Part shown: piece after piece, positions 8,167 to 16,746 of the stretch
Layout: the number at the start of each line of letters is the position of its first letter
Numbering within the stretch: position 1 is the first letter of the stretch
Assembly: GCF_900115155.1 (NCBI RefSeq)
Contig: NZ_FOVM01000001.1
Coordinates: 434,001-498,000, forward strand
Origin: Mycetocola miduiensis
Lineage (GTDB): Bacteria > Actinomycetota > Actinomycetes > Actinomycetales > Microbacteriaceae
Direction of reading: 5' to 3'
DNA: 64,000 nt
Position numbers and translations under genes: made by a program
Notes under the pieces: generated by a model
What the model was told of the DNA's origin: nothing
The model's input: only the letters and a program-made list of their open reading frames with translations
Databases searched by the model: none

Positions 8167-9480
8167 ATGCCCCTCCCCGCAGGAACGACGACGGAGTTAG
8201 CACGCCCGCTGACCGATGATGACGTGCTGCTTCTGCGCCGCGACTTTCCCGCGCTGCAGCAGCAGGTGAACGGGCACGAGCTCGTCTACCTCGACTCCGG
8301 CGCAACCTCGCAGAAGCCGATCAGCGTCCTCGACGCCGAACGGTCGTTCTACGAGCGCGAGAATTCGGCCGTGCACCGTGGAGCCCACACCCTCGCCGCG
8401 AACGCCACCGAGTTGTTCGAGAACGCGCGCACGACCGTCGCCCGGTTCGTCGGCGCCCGCGAGAACGAGATCGTCTGGACGTCGAACGCCACCGAGGGCC
8501 TGAACCTGATCGCGTACGGCATGTCGAACGCAAGCGTCGGTCGAGGTGGGGCGGATGCCGCACGTTTCGTCCTCACGGAGGGCGACGAGATCCTCACCAC
8601 CGAGGGCGAACACCACGCCAACCTCGTGCCATGGCAGGAACTCGCCGCCCGCACCGGCGCGACACTCCGCCACATCCCGGTCGACGACGACGGCACTCTC
8701 CGGATGGAGGAGGCCGAGCGGCTGATCACCGACAGGACCAAACTGGTCACGTTCACCCATGTGTCCAACGTGACCGGAGTGATCAACCCCGTCGAGGAAC
8801 TCGTGCGGATGGCTCACGCCGTCGGTGCGCTCGTCGTTCTCGACGCCTGCCAGTCCGCACCGCACCGAGTGCTCGACCTCGCCGCGCTCGACGTCGACTT
8901 CGCCGTCTTCTCGGGTCACAAGATGCTTGCTCCGACCGGAATCGGCGTGCTCTACGGTCGCGCCGAGCTCCTCGATGCGCTACCGCCGTTCCTCACCGGC
9001 GGCTCGATGATCACGACCGTCACCCTTGAGGCATCCGGCTACCTGCCGGCCCCGCAGCGTTTCGAAGCCGGCACCCAGAAGGTGTCGCAGGCCATCGCCC
9101 TCGCCGCGGCCATCGACTATCTCTCTGCCGTCGGGATGGACCGGATCGAGCGATGGGAGACCGAGCTCGGCGCTCGCCTCGTCGACGGCTTCAGCGCGAT
9201 TCCCGGCGTGCGGGTGCTCGGCCCAGCGGCCGGCGTGCACCGTGCCGGCCTCGCGAGTGTTGACGTCGAAGGCGTTCACGCGCACGACGTCGGCCAGTTC
9301 CTCGACGACCGCGGCATCGCTGTGCGGGTGGGGCACCACTGTGCCCAGCCGTTGCACCGCCGCTTCGGGGTCACCGCGTCAACCCGGGCAAGCGCATACC
9401 TGTACAACACGACCGCCGACGTGGATGCCGCGATCGATGGCATGGCCGCCGTTCGCGAATTCTTCGGGGTGACCTCATGA
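8167..9480 (+). CDS. sufS: SufS-type cysteine desulfurase
   Basis: A pyridoxal-phosphate enzyme that removes sulfur from cysteine for iron-sulfur cluster assembly. The PLP lysine is residue 252 in SGHKMLAPTG and the catalytic cysteine is residue 392 in VGHHCAQPLH, typical of group II (SufS) enzymes. The N-terminal DFPALQQQ and HRGAHTLAANAT motifs also match. I start at ATG 8167, giving 437 residues, because homology begins about 20 residues later; an upstream in-frame GTG at 8128 is possible and neither has a strong ribosome-binding site. The stop overlaps the sufU start by four bases (ATGA), so the two are translationally coupled. No other suf genes lie in this window. Confidence 0.93.
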   Translation: MPLPAGTTTELARPLTDDDVLLLRRDFPALQQQVNGHELVYLDSGATSQKPISVLDAERSFYERENSAVHRGAHTLAANATELFENARTTVARFVGARENEIVWTSNATEGLNLIAYGMSNASVGRGGADAARFVLTEGDEILTTEGEHHANLVPWQELAARTGATLRHIPVDDDGTLRMEEAERLITDRTKLVTFTHVSNVTGVINPVEELVRMAHAVGALVVLDACQSAPHRVLDLAALDVDFAVFSGHKMLAPTGIGVLYGRAELLDALPPFLTGGSMITTVTLEASGYLPAPQRFEAGTQKVSQAIALAAAIDYLSAVGMDRIERWETELGARLVDGFSAIPGVRVLGPAAGVHRAGLASVDVEGVHAHDVGQFLDDRGIAVRVGHHCAQPLHRRFGVTASTRASAYLYNTTADVDAAIDGMAAVREFFGVTS

Positions 9481-9923
9481 GCGGGCTTGCCGGCCTGTAC
9501 CAGCAGGTGATCCTCGACCACTCGCGCGAAAAGCACGGGTTCGGGCTCGAACCGACAGCGGACGCATCGAGCCACCAGCTGAACCCCACCTGCGGCGATC
9601 AACTCACCCTGCAACTGCACGCGAGCGATGGCGTGATCAGCTCGGTGACCTGGGAAGGGGCCGGATGCTCCATCTCGATGGCATCCGCTTCGCTTCTTTC
9701 CGACCTCGCACCCGGGCTGAGCCTGGACGACGCCCGGGAACGGATCGCCCTGTTCCGGGAACTCATGCACTCCCGTGGCGCCGGCATCGACGACGAGGAC
9801 GAACTGCTCGGCGATGCGATCGTGCTGGAGGGCGTCTCGAAGTACGTCGCCCGGGTGAAATGCGCGATGCTCGCCTGGGTGGCGCTGGAGGCGGACCTGG
9901 CGCAGCTGGACGCCTCCCGCTGA
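9477..9923 (+). CDS. sufU: SufU-type zinc sulfur-transfer protein
   Basis: SufU accepts persulfide sulfur from SufS and activates it by ligand exchange at a zinc site. The expected ligands are present: cysteine 39 and aspartate 41 (NPTCGDQ), cysteine 64 (GAGCSIS) and cysteine 129 (VKCAML). The 148-residue length and the insertion between the second and third ligands distinguish SufU from the IscU scaffold. It overlaps sufS by four bases, giving the two partners a fixed stoichiometry. The stop codon lies inside the first copy of a CTGATCGAGTAGCG repeat that, further on, forms a large hairpin. Confidence 0.93.
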   Translation: MSGLAGLYQQVILDHSREKHGFGLEPTADASSHQLNPTCGDQLTLQLHASDGVISSVTWEGAGCSISMASASLLSDLAPGLSLDDARERIALFRELMHSRGAGIDDEDELLGDAIVLEGVSKYVARVKCAMLAWVALEADLAQLDASR

Positions 9924-10029
9924 TCGAGTAGCGACGCGCCGACGCGACGCCACCCCGGCCGCTGATCGAGTAGCGCCGGAGCGAAGTGACGCCGCTCGAT
10001 ACGCTCCTTCGTCGCTACTCGACCAGCGG
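9917..10029. repeat. CTGATCGAGTAGCG repeat and long hairpin between convergent genes
   Basis: The word CTGATCGAGTAGCG occurs directly repeated near 9920 and 9962. CCGCTGATCGAGTAGCG (9959-9975) pairs with CGCTACTCGACCAGCGG (10013-10029) at 16 of 17 positions, with an inner GGAGCG/CGCTCC stem. It lies between sufU and the convergent oxidoreductase gene and probably ends both transcripts. Confidence 0.65.
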
Positions 10030-10040
10030 AGAAGAACGGG

Positions 10041-10979
10041 CTACTCGACCGACGAGCCGACCTTCGGCACAACCTCCTCCGCCAGGAACTCGAGGTGTTC
10101 GAGGTCACTGAGGTCGAGGATCTGCAGGTACACCGTTTCGACGCCGTCGTCCTGGAGCGCCCCGAGGCGGTCCACGATTTCGGAGGCGGTCCCGGCGAGC
10201 CCGTTCGCGCGCAGCTCGGCCGGTTCGCGACCGATCGCCTCGGCCCGGCGCACATACTCCGCCTCATTCGCGCCACCGGCGGCAACGAAAGCCGCCGAAT
10301 AGACCAGCTCGTCCGGGTTCCGGCCGATGGCCTCACACGCGGCCCGCACCCCCGCGAACTTGGAGGGTATCTCGTCGAACGGAATGAACGGCAGGTTGAA
10401 CTCCGTCGCGAACCGGGCGGCGAGGGCTGGCGTCCGCTTCGGCCCTCCACCGCCGACGATGATCGGCAACGGCGACTGCACTGGTTTCGGCAGTGCTGGC
10501 GAGTTGGTGAGCGTGTAGTGCTCGCCTTTGAAGGAATAGGTGTCGCCGACCGGTGTGCCGAACAGTCCCGTCACGATCTCAAGCTGCTCTTCGAGCATCC
10601 CGAATCGTTTCGGCGGGAACGGTATGCCGTACGCAGCATGTTCCTCCCGGTACCAGCCGGTTCCGATCCCGAGCTCGACGCGGCCTCCCGACATCGCGTC
10701 GACCTGGGCGACCTGAATGGCCAGGATGCCCGGCGGCCGGTAGGTCACACTCGACACAAGCGTTCCGAGACGGATGCTCGTCGTCTCGCGGGCAAGGCCG
10801 GCGAGCGTTGTCCACGCGTCGGTCGGTCCGGGCAGCCCGGAGAAGTGGTCACCCATGAGCATGTAGTGATCACTGCGGAAGAAGGCGTCGAAGCCGAGCC
10901 GCTCCGCGGTCTGGGCGACCGCGAGAAGATCGTCGTAGCTCGCACCCTGCTGGGGCTCGGTGAATATGCGGAACTTCAT
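10041..10979 (-). CDS. LLM-class flavin-dependent oxidoreductase
   Basis: A luciferase-like monooxygenase fold enzyme of the F420- or FMN-dependent class, 312 residues. The N-terminus (KFRIFTEPQQ, then AERLGFDAFFRSDHY) and the central VAQVDAMSGGRVELGIGTGW are the TIM-barrel flavin-binding signatures of this superfamily. Actinobacterial members such as this are usually F420-linked, but no direct cofactor proof is visible. The substrate is unknown. It is the last gene of a three-gene operon: its ATG overlaps the stop of the methyltransferase gene (ATGA), which in turn overlaps lplA. The co-occurrence is likely fortuitous in function, although the coupling is tight. Confidence 0.88.
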   Translation of the reverse strand: MKFRIFTEPQQGASYDDLLAVAQTAERLGFDAFFRSDHYMLMGDHFSGLPGPTDAWTTLAGLARETTSIRLGTLVSSVTYRPPGILAIQVAQVDAMSGGRVELGIGTGWYREEHAAYGIPFPPKRFGMLEEQLEIVTGLFGTPVGDTYSFKGEHYTLTNSPALPKPVQSPLPIIVGGGGPKRTPALAARFATEFNLPFIPFDEIPSKFAGVRAACEAIGRNPDELVYSAAFVAAGGANEAEYVRRAEAIGREPAELRANGLAGTASEIVDRLGALQDDGVETVYLQILDLSDLEHLEFLAEEVVPKVGSSVE

Positions 10980-12106
10980 GGGTTAGGTCCCTCCTGGGGT
11001 TCTGGTACTGCTGGCCATTCGACCGGGATGCCGGCCAACCGCGTCTGCATGACGGCAATCGCTTCGGGGTTCTCGTCGATGAGCACGAACTGGCGCCCGA
11101 GGGCGGCAGCCACAGCACCGGTTGTGCCGCTCCCCGCGAAGAAGTCGAGCACCCGGTCGCCTTCACGGCTCGAGGCCTGGATGATCCGGCGCAGAACCCC
11201 CACGGGCTTCTGCGTCGGGTACCCGGTCTTCTCTTTGCCGGTGGGCGACACGATCGTGTGCCACCACACGTCGGTCGGTAGCTTGCCGCGCTCGACTTTC
11301 TCCGGGGTGACCAGGCCAGGGGCCATATATGGTTCGCGGTCGACGGCATCCGAGTTGAAGTAGTAGCGCTTGGGGTTCTTCACGTAGACGAGGATCGTGT
11401 CGTGCTTGGTTGGCCAGCGGCTTCGGGATTTGGCGCCGTAGTCGTATGCCCAGATGAGTTCGTTGAGGAATGCATCCCGCCCGAAGATCGCATCGAGCAG
11501 CACTTTCGCGTAGTGAGCCTCGCGATAGTCGAGGTGAAGGTACAGGGTGCCGTCGTCGGCGAGCAACCGCCAGGCTTCGACGAGCCTCGGCTCGAGAAAC
11601 GCCCAGTAGTCGTCGAACGCGTCATCGTAGCGCTTGAGCGCCCCGCGGATCCGCTCGTAGCTCTGCCCTTTGAACCCGACGGTTCCTCCGGTGCCTGGCT
11701 CGGCCCGCACACTGCTGGTCTCATGCCGTTGCTGCTGCCGCCCGGTATTGAAGGGCGGATCGATGTAGACGAGCGTGAAGGATTCGTCGGGCAGCGTCGG
11801 GAGGATCTCGAGGTTGTCGCCGAAGTAGACCACGTTGCCTGCCGGGGCAGCGCCCGGCACATCCACTGTGATCGACATGGTTCCGTCAAGGATGTCGCCT
11901 GTGCCGTCTCCCGGGATCGGGGCGGGCGCCGGGATGCGCGTTTCGCGGTCCCGTTCCATCTGGGCGACGTGCCGCGTGGGGGCGAAGACCTCGTCGATCA
12001 CGCCGAGGGCGCCGCCGGTGCGCGTGCCGCTCGGACGTTTCCTCTTGCGCGCCTTCGGCGTGTAGTTCTCCGGAAGCTTCTCCTCCGGCGGGAACTCGTC
12101 GCTCAC
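10976..12106 (-). CDS. Beta-class DNA methyltransferase (N4/N6 amino), no restriction partner
   Basis: Methylates an exocyclic amino group of adenine or cytosine in DNA. The catalytic motif IV, VYIDPPFNTG, lies near residue 115 and the S-adenosylmethionine motif I, LDFFAGSGTTG, lies near residue 320. This order, with a target-recognition region between them, defines the beta class. The N-terminal 60 residues are basic and unrelated to the catalytic core. I start at GTG 12106, whose GTGA overlaps the lplA stop by four bases, rather than at GTG 12124. There is no adjacent restriction endonuclease, so it looks like an orphan enzyme that marks DNA for regulation or stability. The recognition sequence cannot be read from the protein. 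Confidence 0.85.
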   Translation of the reverse strand: MSDEFPPEEKLPENYTPKARKRKRPSGTRTGGALGVIDEVFAPTRHVAQMERDRETRIPAPAPIPGDGTGDILDGTMSITVDVPGAAPAGNVVYFGDNLEILPTLPDESFTLVYIDPPFNTGRQQQRHETSSVRAEPGTGGTVGFKGQSYERIRGALKRYDDAFDDYWAFLEPRLVEAWRLLADDGTLYLHLDYREAHYAKVLLDAIFGRDAFLNELIWAYDYGAKSRSRWPTKHDTILVYVKNPKRYYFNSDAVDREPYMAPGLVTPEKVERGKLPTDVWWHTIVSPTGKEKTGYPTQKPVGVLRRIIQASSREGDRVLDFFAGSGTTGAVAAALGRQFVLIDENPEAIAVMQTRLAGIPVEWPAVPEPQEGPNP

Positions 12107-13152
12107 GGCACCCGATTCAGCCACGCGTCCGAGGCGAACTTGGAGTCTGCGAGGTCCTGGGCAGCGGTATATTCCGCGGGCGTTATATCTCCGGTTTCGG
12201 CCTTCGTGATGCTCACGAATGTTTCCTTCATCCGGTCGATGATCTCCGCACGGCTGAGCCCGGTCTGGCTGCGCAGCGGGTCGACGCGCTTTGCTGCCGA
12301 CTTGGTGCCCTTGTCGCTGAGCTTCTCCCGGCCGATGCGCAACACCCGTGCCATGAGGTCGCCGTCCATGTCGTAGCTCATCGTCACGTGATGGAGCACG
12401 GCCCCGTTCCCGAGGCGCTTCTGGGCGGCGCCGCCGATCTTTCCGGCGGTGCTGGTGATGTCATTGAGGGGCTGGTATCGCGCGTCGATGCCGAGGGACT
12501 GCAGCGCGGTGAGCACCCAGTCATCGAGGTACGCGTAGCTGTCGGCGAAGGTCATTCCCTGCACGAGCTCGGCCGGCACGTAGAGCGAGTAGGTGATCAC
12601 CTGGCCCCGCTTCATGAGCATGGCCCCGCCGCCGGAGATCCGGCGAACGACCTCGAAACCGTTCTCACGCGCCTGCTCCAGGTCGACCTCGTTCTTGAGC
12701 GACTGGAAACTGCCGATCACCACGGCGGATTCGTCCCACTCCCAGATCCGCAACGTCGGCCCGCGCCGGCCGGCGCCGACCTCCGCGGTGAGAACCTCGT
12801 CGAGCGCCAGGTGAAGCCGTGGAGGAACCGCCTCCGAGTGGATCAACTGCCAGTCGAAGTCCTTCCAGTCCGCCGCGCCTGCGAGCGAGCGGCGAATCGC
12901 GGTTCCGACCGCCTCAGGGCTGAAGCCGAGCAGCGTCGAACCGTCGGGGAGCCCACGGTGGATCGCCGACGCCAGCGACGCGGCATCCGTCTCTGCCGGA
13001 AGCCCGTCGACCGCCTGGTTGATCGCGTCGAGCGCGGAATCCGGCTCGAGAAAGAAGTCGCCGGCAAGCCGGAAGTTCGCTATTCGGCCGTCGACGACGT
13101 CGAGGTCGACGACAACCAGCTTTCCGCCTGGAACCTTGTACTCACCATGCAT
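12103..13152 (-). CDS. lplA: Lipoate--protein ligase (LplA type, accessory domain at N-terminus)
   Basis: Attaches lipoate to E2 and GcvH proteins using ATP. The catalytic domain occupies about residues 95-290, with WEWDESAVVIGSFQS and the RRISGGGAMLMKRGQV loop that corresponds to the RRxSGGGAVxHDxGN lipoyl-AMP loop. The first 75 residues (GEYKVPGGKLVVVDLDVVDG) resemble the small accessory domain that lies at the C-terminus of E. coli LplA, so the order is swapped, as in other actinobacteria. It could alternatively be an octanoyl or lipoyl amidotransferase. TAGGCT lies six bases before the ATG and there is no ribosome-binding site, suggesting a leaderless transcript. It is the first gene of the lplA-methyltransferase-LLM operon. 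Confidence 0.88.
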   Translation of the reverse strand: MHGEYKVPGGKLVVVDLDVVDGRIANFRLAGDFFLEPDSALDAINQAVDGLPAETDAASLASAIHRGLPDGSTLLGFSPEAVGTAIRRSLAGAADWKDFDWQLIHSEAVPPRLHLALDEVLTAEVGAGRRGPTLRIWEWDESAVVIGSFQSLKNEVDLEQARENGFEVVRRISGGGAMLMKRGQVITYSLYVPAELVQGMTFADSYAYLDDWVLTALQSLGIDARYQPLNDITSTAGKIGGAAQKRLGNGAVLHHVTMSYDMDGDLMARVLRIGREKLSDKGTKSAAKRVDPLRSQTGLSRAEIIDRMKETFVSITKAETGDITPAEYTAAQDLADSKFASDAWLNRVP

Positions 13153-13158
13153 GCGTTC

Positions 13159-13164
13159 AGCCTA
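13159..13164 (-). promoter_or_regulatory. Putative -10 element of lplA (leaderless)
   Basis: TAGGCT on the minus strand, six bases before the ATG at 13152, with no Shine-Dalgarno sequence. Confidence 0.45.
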
Positions 13165-13202
13165 GTCTCGGCTGTCCCCGGCGGTGCCGGGCCGACCAGG
13201 AG

Positions 13203-13208
13203 CAGAAT
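13203..13208 (+). promoter_or_regulatory. Putative -10 element of the histidine phosphatase gene
   Basis: CAGAAT followed by GGGTGC and ATG at 13215, six bases apart, nearly identical to the region before pgm. Confidence 0.4.
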
Positions 13209-13214
13209 GGGTGC

Positions 13215-13847
13215 ATGACGACCCTCTTCCTGGCCCGGCACGGCGAAACCGTATGGCACGCAGAACACCGATATGCAGGGATTGCAGACGTCGGACTCAC
13301 CGAAACGGGTTATCGCCAGGCCGAGCTGCTTGCGCTGTGGTCCGCCGACGCCCGACTGGATGCCGTGTACTCGTCGACGCTGAGCCGCGCGATGCTGACG
13401 GCGGAGCCGAGCGCACGGGCCATCGGCGAAATCGTCGAAATCGTCGAAACCGACCCTGACCTGCGTGAAGTCGCCTTCGGCGTGGGTGAAGGTCGCACGC
13501 TCGACGAGCTGCGGCCCGAACATGCAGAGGCCTTGGACGCGTTCGTGGCCCGCCCGGCCGAAGCCGTCCTGCCAGGCGGCGAGCGCGGGCTCGACGGGAT
13601 CACCCGCTACCTCCGGGCTTTCGATCGAATCGAAGCAGCCTTTCCTCATGGCCGGGTGCTCGTATCGTGCCACGGCACGGCGCTCCGGCTCACCCTCTGC
13701 GCCCTGCTCGGGATCGACCCCAATCGCTACCGCGAGGTGATGCCGGTGGTGCAGAACTGTTCTCTCACGACGATCGAATACACCGAGGGTCGTGCCCGGC
13801 TGTACGCGTTCAACGTTCCAGCCGACGCGGCGGCGCACCGGTACTGA
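13215..13847 (+). CDS. Histidine phosphatase family protein
   Basis: A 210-residue member of the phosphoglycerate-mutase-like phosphatases. The phosphate pocket motif is FLARHGETVWH, with the phospho-accepting histidine at residue 9. The second arginine is in SSTLSRAMLTAEP, the acid in DLREVAFGVGEG, and the second histidine in VSCHGTALRL. The arrangement is closer to the phosphatases (CobC/GpmB-like) than to true phosphoglycerate mutases, so a metabolite phosphatase role is likely but the substrate is unknown. It is divergent from lplA with only 62 bases between the starts, and both appear leaderless. Confidence 0.88.
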   Translation: MTTLFLARHGETVWHAEHRYAGIADVGLTETGYRQAELLALWSADARLDAVYSSTLSRAMLTAEPSARAIGEIVEIVETDPDLREVAFGVGEGRTLDELRPEHAEALDAFVARPAEAVLPGGERGLDGITRYLRAFDRIEAAFPHGRVLVSCHGTALRLTLCALLGIDPNRYREVMPVVQNCSLTTIEYTEGRARLYAFNVPADAAAHRY

Positions 13848-13873
13848 GCCGACGGCATCCGCCCGCCACGAGC

Positions 13874-14749
13874 TCAGGCCTTCGCCGCGGTGTGCTTATC
13901 CAGCCACTCCACCAGGTCGTCGATGATCTCGTCACGGTTGATCTCGTTATAGATCTCATGGCGGCAGCCCGGGTAGATGCGCAGGGTCACGTCGCTGAGC
14001 TTCGCCCGCTTCACGTATGCGTTGCGAAGCAGCGTCAGGCCGCGGGTGCCGCCGAGCGGATCGTCCGACCCGCCCTGGATGAGCATCGGGATGTCGCGGG
14101 GCATCGTTCTCGGCGGACGCCCGAGGTACGTCAACGCCTGCACCGGCGTCCACGCCGGGGTCACCGCGATGTCGAAGTTCTGCTCGTCCGCGGTGAACGC
14201 CGCCCAGACTGCCTCGTCACGGCTGAGCCACTCCAGCCCGGTGGCCGTCGGCGACTTCCATTTCTTGTTGTAATTGCCGCTGCCGACCACGCCAAGGACG
14301 GAGAGTGATGACCCACTGAGCACAACGGCGTCGTAGATGCTCGTACGGTTGATGATCTTCTGCGCCATAAACGATCCCCAGCTGTGCGCGAGAAGCACGA
14401 ATGGAGTATCGGGGTAGTCGGCTCGGAGTCGCTCACCGACCAGCTGCACCGACGCGAGCGCCGCCTTCGTCGGCTTCTCGCCGAGCTTGCCCATGCCGAG
14501 GTGGTTCAGGCCGGTCTGGCCGTGGCCGCGGTGATCATCGGCGACGACGGTGTATCCGGCGGCGGTGAGGTTCGCGGCGAGCGCCGCATAACGGCGGGCG
14601 TGCTCCCCGACGCCGTGGCTCAGGTGGATGACCGCCTTCGGGTTGTCCGCAGACCACACGTAGTAGTAGATCGTGACCCCGTCCGCGTCTGTGAGAGTCC
14701 GCGTTTCGGGCTGCGCGGCATCCGCACTTCTCTGATCGTCTTCGGCCAT
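13874..14749 (-). CDS. Alpha/beta hydrolase, monoacylglycerol-lipase-like
   Basis: A serine hydrolase of the Hydrolase_4 (S33-like) family, 291 residues, no signal peptide. The oxyanion motif is LSHGVGEHARRY, followed by DDHRGHGQT and the nucleophile elbow LLAHSWGSF. The acid is in GGSDDPLG and the histidine in YPGCRHEIYNE. This order and the HGxGEH motif fit monoacylglycerol lipases or lysophospholipases. The ATG at 14749 has a short GAG before it. The gene is divergent from the marR-type regulator across palindromic sites, so it is a probable target of that regulator along with the MFS exporter. Confidence 0.85.
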   Translation of the reverse strand: MAEDDQRSADAAQPETRTLTDADGVTIYYYVWSADNPKAVIHLSHGVGEHARRYAALAANLTAAGYTVVADDHRGHGQTGLNHLGMGKLGEKPTKAALASVQLVGERLRADYPDTPFVLLAHSWGSFMAQKIINRTSIYDAVVLSGSSLSVLGVVGSGNYNKKWKSPTATGLEWLSRDEAVWAAFTADEQNFDIAVTPAWTPVQALTYLGRPPRTMPRDIPMLIQGGSDDPLGGTRGLTLLRNAYVKRAKLSDVTLRIYPGCRHEIYNEINRDEIIDDLVEWLDKHTAAKA

Positions 14750-14795
14750 TTTCTCAGCGTAGTGAACCGGCGGCAACGGAGCACCCTCAGAAGGA

Positions 14796-14835
14796 TAGTT
14801 AGCCCTGCTAACTAGATCTTTACCTTTGCTAACTA
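14796..14835. promoter_or_regulatory. Palindromic MarR-type operator and second half-site
   Basis: TAGTTAGC-CCT-GCTAACTA (14796-14814) is a perfect 8+8 inverted repeat. A second GCTAACTA follows at 14828-14835, 20 bp centre to centre from the first right arm. The sites lie between the divergent lipase and MarR genes and overlap the presumed regulator promoter. Confidence 0.7.
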
Positions 14836-14855
14836 AACTGATAAACTTGGCTTTC

Positions 14856-15281
14856 GTGGCTAAAACAATCGCGGAACAGGCAGCAGACCTGCGCATGGGA
14901 ACCTTTCGGCTCGCTCGACGACTTCGCAATGAACGCGCGAACGACGAACTGAGCGACGGGCAGTTCTCAGTGCTCGGCGGCCTGTACACCCACGGACCCC
15001 ACACGCTGAGCGGCCTGGCCGAACGCGACCACGTCTCAGCGCCGTCGATGAACCGCACGGTGAATTGCCTTGAAGAAGAGGGCTACCTCACCCGCATCAC
15101 CGACCCTCGAGACAAACGCCGCGTGACCATCGAACTGACGGATGCCGGCACGGCGGTCGTGAAGGAAACCGTCAAGAAGAGGGACGCCTGGCTTCACCAC
15201 CAGCTGCGGGCCCTTGACCCCGCCGACCGAGAAACCCTGGCGAAAGCCGCAGACCTGATGAGGAGACTCGCCACCCAGTGA
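14856..15281 (+). CDS. MarR-family transcriptional regulator
   Basis: A winged-helix repressor of about 141 residues. The DNA-binding part is recognisable as SGLAERDHVSAPSMNRTVNCLEE followed by the wing DPRDKRRVTIELTDAG (two separate stretches in residues 55-100). I start at GTG 14856 because the alternative TTG at 14826 lies inside the operator sequence. The gene overlaps the downstream MFS gene by four bases (GTGA), and the divergent lipase shares the control region. The layout of regulator, exporter and perfect palindrome is typical of MarR repressors released by a small aromatic or toxic ligand. Confidence 0.9.
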   Translation: MAKTIAEQAADLRMGTFRLARRLRNERANDELSDGQFSVLGGLYTHGPHTLSGLAERDHVSAPSMNRTVNCLEEEGYLTRITDPRDKRRVTIELTDAGTAVVKETVKKRDAWLHHQLRALDPADRETLAKAADLMRRLATQ

Positions 15282-16693
15282 GTGCAATGTTCCGTTCTCT
15301 CTCGAGCCACAACTACCGGTTGTGGTTCATCGGCGCGCTCGTGTCGAACATCGGCGCGTGGATGCAGACGACCGCCCAGAGCTGGGTGGTGCTCACCGTC
15401 CTGACCGACAACGATGCCGTTGCCGTCGGCATCACCATGGCCCTGCAATTCGGGCCGCAACTGCTTCTCGTACCGTTCACCGGCCTCGTCGCCGACCGAT
15501 TCGACCGGCGCACCATCCTGATGGTGACTCAGACGTCGCTCATGCTGCTCGGCATCGGCCTCGGCCTGCTACTCCTCCTCGGCCACGCCGAACTCTGGCA
15601 CCTCTACGTCTTCGCACTCCTGCTCGGCATCGTCAATGCCTTCGACGGGCCTGCGCGACAGACCTTCGTCTCTGACCTCGTCGACGAGCACAACATGTCG
15701 AACGCCGTCGCGCTCAACTCCGCATCCTTCAACGCCGCCCGGATGATCGGACCAGCCCTCGCCGGCCTGCTCATCGTGATCATCGGCTCGGGCTGGGTGT
15801 TCATCGCCAACGCCGTCACCTTCCTCGCCGTGCTCTTCGCGCTGTCAAAGCTGCGCACGAGCCAGTTGCGGACGCACCCTCGCGCTCCGCGGCAGAGGGG
15901 CCAGTTTGCCGAGGGGTTCCGCTACGTGCGGTCGCGCCCCGATCTCCTCGTCATCTTCATCATCGTCTTCATCATGGGTGCGTTCGGCATGAACTTTCCG
16001 ATCTTCGCGTCCACGATGGCGGTCGAGCTCGGTGGAGACGCCGGCAGCTACGGCCTGCTCTCATCGATTCTCGCGATCGGTTCACTCACCGGCGCCCTGC
16101 TCGCAGCCCGGCGTGACCGGGCCCGCATGCGCGTCATCATCGCGGCCGTCGGCTTGTTTGCCGTTGCCGCGTTCGTGGCATCCGTCATGCCGACGTTCTG
16201 GACCTTCGGCGCCGCGCTCATCTTCATCGGTTTCGCAACGGTCACCATGCTCACCACGGCCAACGCGTTCGTGCAGACGACGTCGGATCCGGCCGTGCGC
16301 GGGCGGGTGATGGCGCTCTACATGGCCGTGCTGATGGGTGGAACGCCGTTCGGCGCCCCTATCGTCGGCGGGATCGCCAACGCCTGGGGACCCCGCTGGG
16401 CGTTGGCTGCGGCCGGGTTCGCTGCACTTCTGGCCTGCGTGTTCGCGTTGACCTGGGCGGTTCTGGCCCGCAACCTGCGGTTGCAGCTTCACCCCGACTC
16501 CCGCTGGCGACTCGTTGTCACTCACGCCGGCAAGATGCTCCCCGTCTCAGCCCTCGTGCCCGAGGACTTCTCGGAGGAGATCGCGTTCACCTCGCCGATC
16601 TCGCTGCCTGCGCTCTCGGGACAGAAGCCGCGCACGCGGCCGGGCGATGTCGGTCGCTCGCGCGCGTCGAGCGGCCATGCGCGGGTGAAATAG
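15278..16693 (+). CDS. MFS exporter (MFS_3 / DHA3-like)
   Basis: A twelve-helix major facilitator permease of 471 residues. The N-terminus (FRSLSSHNYRLWFIG, then NIGAWMQTTAQSWVV) and the loop motif GLVADRFDRRTI identify the MFS_3 (EntS/DHA3-like) group, which mostly exports siderophores, macrolides or other small molecules. It is translationally coupled to the MarR regulator upstream, which probably controls it. The C-terminal 60 residues after the last helix are polar, and the last codons (SSGHARVK) are formed by a GCGCGGGT hairpin repeat that also contains the stop. The end of the gene may therefore have been changed by insertion of that repeat. Confidence 0.9.
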   Translation: MSAMFRSLSSHNYRLWFIGALVSNIGAWMQTTAQSWVVLTVLTDNDAVAVGITMALQFGPQLLLVPFTGLVADRFDRRTILMVTQTSLMLLGIGLGLLLLLGHAELWHLYVFALLLGIVNAFDGPARQTFVSDLVDEHNMSNAVALNSASFNAARMIGPALAGLLIVIIGSGWVFIANAVTFLAVLFALSKLRTSQLRTHPRAPRQRGQFAEGFRYVRSRPDLLVIFIIVFIMGAFGMNFPIFASTMAVELGGDAGSYGLLSSILAIGSLTGALLAARRDRARMRVIIAAVGLFAVAAFVASVMPTFWTFGAALIFIGFATVTMLTTANAFVQTTSDPAVRGRVMALYMAVLMGGTPFGAPIVGGIANAWGPRWALAAAGFAALLACVFALTWAVLARNLRLQLHPDSRWRLVVTHAGKMLPVSALVPEDFSEEIAFTSPISLPALSGQKPRTRPGDVGRSRASSGHARVK

Positions 16694-16715
16694 AACCCGC
16701 GCTCAGCCGAATCAC
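16679..16715. repeat. Family A palindrome, partial copy, overlapping the MFS stop codon
   Basis: GCGCGGGT (16679-16686), loop GAAATAGA containing the stop, ACCCGCGC (16695-16702). A further ACCCGCGC follows near 16712, matching the outer right arm of fuller copies at 16967 and 60074. It may act as terminator of the marR-MFS operon. Confidence 0.6.
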
Positions 16716-16746
16716 CCGCGCAAGTGGCTACGTGCCGCGCAGCGCA

